Shown here piece after piece: positions 58,004 to 64,000 of a stretch of 64,000 nt of DNA; the stretch's first letter is position 1; every line of letters begins with the position of its first letter. The notes beneath the pieces are model-generated. The model was given only the letters and a program-made list of their open reading frames with translations, was not told the DNA's origin and did no database searches. This stretch comes from Hymenobacter lucidus (GTDB lineage: Bacteria; Bacteroidota; Bacteroidia; Cytophagales; Hymenobacteraceae), in NCBI RefSeq assembly GCF_020447265.1, contig NZ_JAJADR010000001.1:434001-498000 (forward strand). Reading direction: 5' to 3'. Position numbers and translations under genes: made by a program.

Positions 58004-59116
58004 TTAGGCAAGATGAACCTGCAAGAGCATAGCCTCCAGCGTGAGGCCCGGCCCGAAGGCAAAGCTGAGCACCGGCGCCCCGGCTTCGGCCGGGGTGAGG
58101 CTAGCCAGCAATTCGCGCAGCACAAACAGCACCGTGGCCGACGACATGTTGCCGTAGTCGCGCAGTACCTGGTAGGCAAAGCGGTTGTCGTGCTTGCTCA
58201 TACCCAGCTCCTGCTCAATGGTTTCCAGGATTTTGCGGCCGCCGGGGTGAATGGCAAAGGCGTGAATATCCTGGAGCTTGACGGGCAGCTTGCGCAACAG
58301 CCCTTCGGTAAGCTGCCGGATGCCTTTCTGGATCATGCGGGGCACGTAGGACGACAGCGTCATTTCAAAGCCGAAGTCGTTGATGTGCCACGCCATATCG
58401 GCGCGGCCATCGGGCTCCAGCTCACAATGAAACGCCTCCAGGCTAAGGCTGTAGCCGCTTTGGGTCGGCTGAGCCTGCACCAGGGCCGCCGCCGAGCCGT
58501 CGCCAAACAGGGCGTTGGATACCAGATGATCTTCTTCCTTGTTCTTCTGAAAGTGAATGGTACACAGCTCCGTACACACCAGCAGCACCTTGGCCTTAGG
58601 GTCGGCCAAGCAAAAGGCCTGGGCCAGCTTCAGGGCATTGAACGCCGCGTAGCAGCCCATGAAATTGACGCAGGTACGCCGGATGCTGGAGCTGAGGCCC
58701 AGCTTTTCCACCAGCTCAATATCTAGTCCCGGCGCGTACATGCCGGTGCAGCTCACGGTAATCAGGTGGGTAATATCGGCCAGCTGCACCTCCGGGAGCT
58801 GTTGCAGGCAGTTCTGCACCGCCTCCACCGAAAGCGGCAGCGCGTATTGGCGGTAAGCCCCCATACGCTGACCCACGGTAGGGAAAGGCTCCAGGTCGGG
58901 CGTGTTCGGGAAGAAGTCGAAATCACCATTGGCCCGGCCGTAGTCAGCCAGTACCGAGTGGCGCTGGGCAATGCCGGTTACCCGGTAGAGGGCGCGCAGC
59001 TTGCGGGTATCGTCGGCGTCGAGCTGCAGGCCCTCAGCCATGAAGGTGGCAATTTGCGGCTGCGGAATACGATGGGGCGGGGTAGCAGTGCCGATGGCAC
59101 AGAGGTAGCTCGTCAT
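58004..59116 (-). CDS. Type III polyketide synthase
   Basis: A 370-residue chalcone/stilbene-synthase-fold enzyme that extends an acyl-CoA starter with malonyl units and cyclises the product. The catalytic triad is clear: C155 in VNFMGCYAAFNALKLA, H290 in FAIHPGGRKIL and N323 in DYGNMSSATVLFVL. ITVSCTGMYAPGLDIEL is the usual block before the nucleophile. Family relatives make alkylresorcinols or alkylpyrones from fatty acyl-CoA. Here it lies between a flavoprotein and a methyltransferase, matching the Streptomyces srsABC logic (synthase, methyltransferase, flavin hydroxylase). The product is therefore guessed to be a methylated phenolic or quinone lipid. Confidence 0.93.
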   Translation of the reverse strand: MTSYLCAIGTATPPHRIPQPQIATFMAEGLQLDADDTRKLRALYRVTGIAQRHSVLADYGRANGDFDFFPNTPDLEPFPTVGQRMGAYRQYALPLSVEAVQNCLQQLPEVQLADITHLITVSCTGMYAPGLDIELVEKLGLSSSIRRTCVNFMGCYAAFNALKLAQAFCLADPKAKVLLVCTELCTIHFQKNKEEDHLVSNALFGDGSAAALVQAQPTQSGYSLSLEAFHCELEPDGRADMAWHINDFGFEMTLSSYVPRMIQKGIRQLTEGLLRKLPVKLQDIHAFAIHPGGRKILETIEQELGMSKHDNRFAYQVLRDYGNMSSATVLFVLRELLASLTPAEAGAPVLSFAFGPGLTLEAMLLQVHLA

Positions 59117-59188
59117 TGAGGGCAGTATACGGAATTGCCGTTGGTTTGGCGTAGGCAGGCAACAAACAAATCGGCGCGTAGTTCAGCT

Positions 59189-60304
59189 TTAAAAGGCGCT
59201 GCCGTGGGTGCGGCGCATTAGGGCCCGTACGCCGGCCGGCCAGTGCCGCATGCCGCCGACCACTGCCTCACTCAGCAGAGGCCGGCCAAACAAGCGCTGC
59301 ACCGCCCGCCCCACCCACAGGCGCGGTCCGAAGTGCTGTTGCCAGTCTTGGGCGTAGGCGGCCTCCAGAGCCGGACGGGAATAATGGCCCCGCAGGTATC
59401 GGTCGATGTGAAACGCGGCCCGCTCGGCCCCGTGAATGGCCATGGCCATGCCGTTGCCGCAGAGCGGCGTAATGAGGCCCGCCGCGTCGCCGCACATCAG
59501 CACGTGGCTTTCCACCGGAGTTTTGGGCGCGAAGGATATTTCATTGATAACCTCGGGCTGGTCGTAGAGAAACTCCGCGTCGCGCAGCACGGCCCGCAGA
59601 AACGGATTTTGGGCCAGTACATGCTCCTGCATGGCCCCAATGGTGCCGTGGGCCTTCAGATTCTGGCGGGTGGTGAGGTAGCAAAAGCAGTACTTGTCGT
59701 CCTCAATGGCCGAGAGCCCCGCGTAGCCGTCGGCGAAATTGTGGAGTGCAATGGTGTCGCGGGGGAAGTCGAGGCGCAGGTGGTATTTCACACCTAAGTA
59801 AGGCGAGCGTTGCTGAAAAAACGTGCGCTGCAGTTGCCGGTCCAGGTTAGCGCGCTTGCCGTAGGCGCCCAGCACCACGCGGGCCGCCAGTTGCCGCCCA
59901 TCGGCTAGGGCTACGTGGTGCTGGTCGGTGGCGGCATCGAATTCCACGTTGGTTACCGTGGCCAGCTGATGGAAGACCACGCCCCGGGCTTCGGCCAGCT
60001 GAAACAGGAAATAATCCAGTGCGTAGCGACTTACGCCAAAGCCCCCAAGGTCGAGCGGGGCGGTGAGGGTGCGGCCGGCCGGCGAGCTGAGCAGGAAGCG
60101 CGAAATAACGGCAGGCTGCAACGGGGCGGGGTCGGCACCGAGGCGGCGCAGGTAAGGCAGCACTTCGTTGGATACGTACTCGCCACACACTTTATGGAAG
60201 GGGTAGCGCTTGCGCTCCACCACGGCTACCGCGTAGCCGCGCTGGCGTAAATCGAGGGCGGCCGTGAGGCCGCCTAAACCGCCGCCGATAATGAGAACGT
60301 CCAA
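59189..60304 (-). CDS. FAD-dependent hydroxylase/reductase of the PKS cluster
   Basis: A 371-residue flavoprotein of the geranylgeranyl-reductase/UbiH-like family. The N-terminal dinucleotide motif is MDVLIIGGGLGGLTAALDLR, then ERKRYPFHKVCGEYVSNEVL, a strong marker of the geranylgeranyl-reductase-like branch. The second FAD motif is VLMCGDAAGLITPLCGNGMA. It is the first gene of a three-gene minus-strand cluster with the polyketide synthase 72 bases downstream. It could hydroxylate a phenolic lipid or reduce its chain. A role in carotenoid or quinone chemistry cannot be excluded from sequence. Confidence 0.88.
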   Translation of the reverse strand: MDVLIIGGGLGGLTAALDLRQRGYAVAVVERKRYPFHKVCGEYVSNEVLPYLRRLGADPAPLQPAVISRFLLSSPAGRTLTAPLDLGGFGVSRYALDYFLFQLAEARGVVFHQLATVTNVEFDAATDQHHVALADGRQLAARVVLGAYGKRANLDRQLQRTFFQQRSPYLGVKYHLRLDFPRDTIALHNFADGYAGLSAIEDDKYCFCYLTTRQNLKAHGTIGAMQEHVLAQNPFLRAVLRDAEFLYDQPEVINEISFAPKTPVESHVLMCGDAAGLITPLCGNGMAMAIHGAERAAFHIDRYLRGHYSRPALEAAYAQDWQQHFGPRLWVGRAVQRLFGRPLLSEAVVGGMRHWPAGVRALMRRTHGSAF

Positions 60305-60399
60305 CTTAATTTGGGTGCTAACAGAGTGGAAAACAGAGAAAAGGCAAATCTTTTATCAACGCGTAGTTATATTTCATAACTCTAATGAATATTCCGTAT

Positions 60400-60407
60400 T
60401 ATCTTTG
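60400..60407 (+). promoter_or_regulatory. -7 promoter element for the T9SS-tail gene
   Basis: TATCTTTG is a perfect TAnnTTTG match, about 73 bases before the ATG of the gene at 60480. The -33 region holds TTTC rather than TTG, 24 bases upstream. Confidence 0.5.
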
Positions 60408-60479
60408 CGAACATAATTGAGTGCCGGCCGTTAATCTATTCATTATTTGGCTTGCGCTTGTCCCACCCTACAGTACGCT

Positions 60480-60854
60480 ATGATGCAACGCTTACGCTTC
60501 TTTTGTCTACTCCTGGTACTCGGCTTCGGTTTCGTTCGTAGCTCGGTGCCTACCGCCCTGGCTCAGCCTGCCGGCCGGACTTCCTCTGCCGCTCCGGTGC
60601 GCGGTGATGAAAAATCATTTCTGGTATACCCCAACCCCAGCAACGGAATCGTCCACATTGCCATCAATGGCTTTGAGGGTCGCCGCCTGGAATTGCGCAT
60701 TCTCAACGTCATCGGTACCGTTATTTACCGCGAGGCTATTACGGAGCTGAACGGTCCTAAAACTCTGGATTTGAGCAAATTCGCCAGCGGCCTGTACTAC
60801 GTAAAGCTGGAAGGTGAAAACGCCAGCGAAATGCGCAAGCTGGTTATTCGCTAA
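60480..60854 (+). CDS. Protein consisting almost only of a T9SS type A sorting domain
   Basis: A 124-residue protein. The signal peptide (about 1-29, MMQRLRFFCLLLVLGFGFVR through ALAQ) is followed by a 17-residue linker and then directly by a complete Por_Secre_tail domain: FLVYPNPSNGIVHIAINGF, LELRILNVIGTVIYREAI and KFASGLYYVKLEGENASEMR with the final KLVIR. Normally this domain ends a large cargo protein; here there is no cargo. It may be a small exported surface protein, a decoy for the T9SS machinery or the remnant of a larger gene. The start could be either of two adjacent ATGs (60480, 60483). Confidence 0.85.
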   Translation: MMQRLRFFCLLLVLGFGFVRSSVPTALAQPAGRTSSAAPVRGDEKSFLVYPNPSNGIVHIAINGFEGRRLELRILNVIGTVIYREAITELNGPKTLDLSKFASGLYYVKLEGENASEMRKLVIR

Positions 60855-60877
60855 GCTTCTGCTTGTTTATAGCAAAG

Positions 60878-60907
60878 AAAAAGCAGCCCGAATACGGCTG
60901 CTTTTTT
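60878..60907 (+). terminator. Terminator after the T9SS-tail gene
   Basis: AAAAAGCAGCC (60878-60888) pairs with GGCTGCTTTTT (60896-60906), followed by T residues. Confidence 0.88.
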
Positions 60908-61000
60908 CGTTTCTAGGAGCTGGAAGCGAATGTGCAGAACAGTCATATCGACCAGCGGGCGACACTTCCTGTGTCATGGTAATCAACGGCATTGCAACAT

Positions 61001-61036
61001 CAGCACGCGAGATTCCTCGGCAAGCTTGGAATGACG
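61001..61036 (-). repeat. REP-like repeat, family B, inverted copy
   Basis: CAGCACGCGAGATTCCTCGG with a GGAATGACG end is the reverse complement of the family-B repeat at 16150-16184, with a diverged middle. Confidence 0.75.
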
Positions 61037-61069
61037 TTCCTTTTCCAACAACGCAAGCCCAAATCCTCC

Positions 61070-61106
61070 AATGAAAAAGGCCTCCCGATAGGAGGCCTTT
61101 TTCATT
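61070..61106. terminator. Bidirectional terminator, 16-bp perfect arms
   Basis: AATGAAAAAGGCCTCC (61070-61085) pairs exactly with 61091-61106 around CGATA. It lies after the small minus-strand ORF at 61126. Confidence 0.88.
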
Positions 61107-61125
61107 TAGCCGGAAAACCAGCTGC

Positions 61126-61251
61126 TTATCGGTCGTTGCGGGCCCGCACGCGGACTGGAACGGGCTTGAGCAGTTCTTTCAGATTGTCGAAAGCATTCAG
61201 GGCCAGAAGTGCGGTGGCTACCGCCAGCCCGCTGAAAATGAGCAAAGACAT
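61126..61251 (-). CDS. Possible 41-residue single-pass membrane protein
   Basis: A short ORF from ATG at 61249-61251: a hydrophobic helix (LLIFSGLAVATALLALNAF) then a basic tail (KELLKPVPVRVRARNDR), fitting a small inner-membrane protein with the positively charged end inside. It has its own downstream terminator and codon use like neighbouring genes. There is no family match I recognise, so translation is likely but not certain. Confidence 0.5.
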   Translation of the reverse strand: MSLLIFSGLAVATALLALNAFDNLKELLKPVPVRVRARNDR

Positions 61252-61376
61252 AAAAAGAGTATTAAGGTCAAAACGAATTACAACCCGCAACGGCAATCGG
61301 CAACTTCTATTGTTGATGACCTGCAAGTGGTTACTTCTATGCTAACCAGAAAAGCGGCCGTTGAGTTTCGACATAA

Positions 61377-62444
61377 TTATGTCCTTTTCAGCAGCTGCTC
61401 TACCACGTAGCGGGCATCGGCGCCTACGCCGCCCATCAAAGCCGAGCTGCGCGTATTCAGCCACGGCAGCCCCAAAAACGCCAGACCCGGTGCGGCCGTA
61501 ATGCCCCGGTAGTGCTCGGGATGACCGTTGTCGTTGAATATCGGGACCTCAATCCACCCAAAATCGGGCCCGTAGCCGGTGGCCCACACCACGGCCTCCA
61601 GGGGCGGAGTAACAGCACTGACGCCCCGCAGCCGGGTGCCGGCTTCCACACCCAGAGCCCGGTCGATAAAATGTACGTTGGGCCGCTGGCGCACCCGGGC
61701 CAGGTCGGCACTGACTACCGACTCGGGGTTGGTGGCCATATACTGGCCCAAGCGGGTGTGACGCGGTATTTTCAGCAGGCCCGTCGACTTGAGAAAAAGC
61801 CACATGGCGGTGTGGTTGGGCAGGGCCGGGGTTTTCTCCCCGAAAGCCAAATACACCGGCCGGCCGGTAGCAGCCAGGTCGGCGGCAATCTGCAGGGCCG
61901 AGTTGCCGCTGCCCACCACGGCCACCGGCCCTTGGCCTGTCAGCTGAACGGCACGGCGGTAATCGTTGCTGTGCAGCTGCACTACCGGAGCGGTTAACTC
62001 GGTGGCAAAGCTTGGGCGGCGGGGCGCATTGAAAGCCCCCGTGCACACGATAACGCAACGCGTCTGGTAGCGCCGCCCCGTTGCCGTGCTCACCTGGTAG
62101 CCAGGCTGGCCGGCGGCCGGCGCTACTCGCGTTACGCGCTGCCCCAACTGCACCGGAAATCCGAAGTGGGCCACGTACTGGCGCAAGTAGTCAGCGGCTT
62201 CGTCTTTGGTAGGGTAGCGCCTCTTGCTGCCGGGCCACGGAAAGCCGGGCAGGCTGCTGGCCCAGGCCGGCGAAAAAAGCCGCAGACTGTCGTAGCGCGT
62301 GGCCCACACGTCTCCCACGGCGGTACGCTCATCCAGCACGACGAATTGCTGGTGGTGGCGCTGCAAATAATAGGCGGCCGCCAATCCGGCTTGTCCGGCC
62401 CCAATTACCACGGCGTCGAGAGTAGGAACGGGAGAATCGGGCAT
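61377..62444 (-). CDS. Flavin-containing monooxygenase-like oxidoreductase
   Basis: A 355-residue FAD/NADPH enzyme. The FAD motif VVIGAGQAGLAAAYYLQRHH lies at residues 12-31 and the NADPH motif VAVVGSGNSALQIAADLA near 170. The linker TGAFNAPRRP matches a flavin-monooxygenase-like ATG-type motif, and VVWATGYGPDFGWIEVP is the conserved second ATG box. The family oxygenates nitrogen or sulfur centres or performs Baeyer-Villiger steps; many bacterial members act on indole or amines (YUCCA/CzcO-like). The substrate is unknown. ATG at 62442-62444 is preceded by a perfect -7 element. Confidence 0.87.
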   Translation of the reverse strand: MPDSPVPTLDAVVIGAGQAGLAAAYYLQRHHQQFVVLDERTAVGDVWATRYDSLRLFSPAWASSLPGFPWPGSKRRYPTKDEAADYLRQYVAHFGFPVQLGQRVTRVAPAAGQPGYQVSTATGRRYQTRCVIVCTGAFNAPRRPSFATELTAPVVQLHSNDYRRAVQLTGQGPVAVVGSGNSALQIAADLAATGRPVYLAFGEKTPALPNHTAMWLFLKSTGLLKIPRHTRLGQYMATNPESVVSADLARVRQRPNVHFIDRALGVEAGTRLRGVSAVTPPLEAVVWATGYGPDFGWIEVPIFNDNGHPEHYRGITAAPGLAFLGLPWLNTRSSALMGGVGADARYVVEQLLKRT

Positions 62445-62477
62445 AATAAGGAGGAATTTTCGGAGGGCGAGGGCCGG

Positions 62478-62485
62478 CAAAGATA
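62478..62485 (-). promoter_or_regulatory. -7 promoter element for the monooxygenase gene
   Basis: The minus strand reads TATCTTTG, an exact TAnnTTTG match, 34 bases before the ATG and 8 bases past the stop of the upstream kinase gene. It indicates separate initiation for this gene. Confidence 0.5.
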
Positions 62486-62493
62486 CAGTGGGC

Positions 62494-64000
62494 TTAGCCG
62501 GGAAACTCCTGCCGCAGCCGGGCAATAACCTGCTCCGTAACGGTGCGCACCTGCTCCACCAGCGCCCTTATTTCCGGCAATTCGGGGCCGGGGTGCTGGG
62601 TCACGGTTTCGAGGCGGCGCACGGCCTGGGTTAGCTGCTCAATCCGGAGGCCGCCGAAAGAGCTTTTCAGGTGGTGGGCTGTGGCACTCAGGGCCGGCCA
62701 GTTCTGCTGCTCCAGCGCCTGCTCCAGCTCGTCGATAATGGGCGGCGTGGTCTGGATGAATACCTGCACCAGCCGGCCCACAAATTCCTCATTGCCATGG
62801 GTCAGGCCCCGGATTCCGCTCAGACTATATAAAGCAGCTTCCTCGGCGACTACGGGCGCGGCCGGCAGGGGGCGGGCGGGTGGAGTTGGCGGCAGTACAC
62901 GGGCTAGCATTCGAAACAAATCTTCCTCCCGAAACGGCTTCGAAACGTATCCATCGAGGCCCGCTGCCCGGTACCGCTCAGCCTCGCCGCGCAGGGCGTG
63001 GGCCGTGAGGGCAATAATGGGCGTAGCAGCGCGCTGGGGGTCGGGGTGCTCCCGTAGCAGGCGGGTAGTGGCAATTCCATCGAGGCCGGGCATCTGAATA
63101 TCCATCAGTACGGCGTCGTAGGTTTGCTTTTGAAACAGCAGCAGCGCTTCCCGGCCGTTGCCGGCAATATCGACCTGGCAGCCCCAGCCGCGCAACTGCG
63201 CTTCCACTAGAAACTGGTTTACGGCGTTGTCTTCGGCCAGCAAAATCCGGCGCGGGCCCAGGCTGCGGTAGTCGGGCTGAGCGGCCGGTGGCGCTGGCGC
63301 CGACAGGGTGAGGGCCTCGGCCCGCTCGAAGGGCAGCGTGCAGCGAAACGTGCTGCCCTCGTGCAGCCGGCTTTCGACCGTGATGCTGCCACCAAGCAGC
63401 TCAACCAAGCCACGCGAAATGCTCAGTCCCAGCCCCGAGCCACCGTATTCGCGGGCCGTGCTGGCCGTAGCCTGGGTAAACGACTCAAAGACCTGCTCCA
63501 GCTGGTGGGCCGGAATGCCGATGCCGGTATCGAGTACGGCAAACTGAAATACGGGTGGCTCTTCGGGCTGACTAAGGCGCCGGCAGGTGAGCAGCACATG
63601 GCCCTGGTCGGTGAACTTTACTGCGTTGCTGAGCAGATTCAGCAGGATTTGCCGCAGCCGGTACGGGTCGCCGATAACTAGGGTGGAAACGTCGGCGGGC
63701 GGCAGCTCCAGTTCCAAGGCAATGTGTTTTTCGGCTGCCTTGGGCAGCAGCAGCTGGCGGCAGGCCACCAGCACTTCGCGCAGGTCGAAGGCTGTGGTTT
63801 CGAGCCGGATTTTACCCGCGCCCAACTGAGCCATGGCCAGAATGTCGTTGATAATAACCAGCAGTTGCTCGGCCGAATGACGAATATGGTCCAGGTACTG
63901 GCTTTGCCGGTCGTTGAGGGGAGTTTTGTGCAGCAGTTCGGCCAAGCCCAGAATCCCGTTCATGGGCGTGCGGATTTCGTGGCTCATGTTGGCCAGAAAT
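62494..64000 (-). CDS. Hybrid sensor histidine kinase with receiver and Hpt domains (N-terminus beyond window)
   Basis: The C-terminal 501 or so codons of a large hybrid kinase; the frame continues past base 64000, where it reads FLANMSHEIRTPMNG, the HisKA box with phospho-acceptor histidine. The HATPase domain follows (LRQILLNLLSNAVKFTDQG, DTGIGIP, YGGSGLGLSI). A receiver domain (RILLAEDNAVNQFL, aspartate in LMDIQMPGLDG, KPF) and an Hpt domain with histidine in TAHHLKSSFGGL complete a four-step phosphorelay. The sensor part lies outside the window, so the stimulus is unknown. The upstream start is not visible. Confidence 0.93.
   Translation of the reverse strand, partial: FLANMSHEIRTPMNGILGLAELLHKTPLNDRQSQYLDHIRHSAEQLLVIINDILAMAQLGAGKIRLETTAFDLREVLVACRQLLLPKAAEKHIALELELPPADVSTLVIGDPYRLRQILLNLLSNAVKFTDQGHVLLTCRRLSQPEEPPVFQFAVLDTGIGIPAHQLEQVFESFTQATASTAREYGGSGLGLSISRGLVELLGGSITVESRLHEGSTFRCTLPFERAEALTLSAPAPPAAQPDYRSLGPRRILLAEDNAVNQFLVEAQLRGWGCQVDIAGNGREALLLFQKQTYDAVLMDIQMPGLDGIATTRLLREHPDPQRAATPIIALTAHALRGEAERYRAAGLDGYVSKPFREEDLFRMLARVLPPTPPARPLPAAPVVAEEAALYSLSGIRGLTHGNEEFVGRLVQVFIQTTPPIIDELEQALEQQNWPALSATAHHLKSSFGGLRIEQLTQAVRRLETVTQHPGPELPEIRALVEQVRTVTEQVIARLRQEFPG

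Overview
The window looks like chromosomal DNA of a Hymenobacter-like member of the Bacteroidota (Cytophagales). It is GC-rich with AT-rich gene borders. Several intergenic regions carry the Bacteroidota sigma-70 -7 element TAnnTTTG. Two proteins carry type IX secretion (T9SS) C-terminal sorting domains. DUF5723/PorT-type barrels, YhhN, TPM and MacB-type transporters complete a typical aerobic Bacteroidota set. Genus assignment is inference from gene content; no rRNA is present.

Layout. 1-2.1 kb: end of sucA, then sucB (a two-lipoyl E2). The matching E3, lpd, sits at 9-10.4 kb, so all three 2-oxoglutarate dehydrogenase components lie close together. 2.2-8.2 kb: proC, a truncated haemoglobin, a DMT exporter, an M1 peptidase and a secreted alpha/beta hydrolase. 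8.2-8.9 kb: a small GIY-YIG nuclease gene packed between REP-like repeats and a 46-bp perfect inverted repeat. 10.4-14 kb: an accessory stretch with a DUF5694 gene, the decayed 3' end of a second lpd, an AT-rich HARE-HTH/PD-(D/E)XK gene, a cluster of TAGGAAGT hairpins and a Hymenobacter-type orphan protein. 14-28 kb: envelope and housekeeping genes (signal peptidase I, lipoproteins, RibD-type reductase, FAD dehydrogenase, Crp/Fnr regulator, porin, YhhN, TPM protein, RlmF, cold-shock protein). 28-43 kb: secreted amidohydrolase, PDZ-hydrolase, pectate lyase, M23 peptidase, TPR protein, DUF5723 barrel, SDR, aldehyde dehydrogenase and GMC oxidoreductase.

44.4-49.6 kb is a MacAB-like efflux operon: ATPase, small secreted protein, two tandem paralogous permeases, membrane-fusion adaptor. 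49.7-54 kb holds DUF3616, thioesterase, DJ-1/PfpI, GNAT and porin genes. tRNA-Val(GAC) at 54.2 kb is followed by a 56-nt perfect palindrome and an AT-rich region with a ricin-type lectin carrying a T9SS tail. 56.4-60.3 kb has a histone-deacetylase-like gene and a three-gene cluster (flavoprotein, type III polyketide synthase, methyltransferase) that probably makes a modified phenolic or pyrone lipid. The window ends with a protein that is almost only a T9SS sorting domain, a flavoprotein monooxygenase and a hybrid histidine kinase cut by the window edge.

The most unusual material is non-coding. Three families of GTCAT-headed REP-like repeats occur, two of them forming inverted-pair elements. 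Six intergenic hairpins share a GGCCG/AGCT core. The TAGGAAGT hairpin cluster next to an uncharacterised protein and the GIY-YIG gene locked between repeats are the best candidates for undescribed repeat-based systems.
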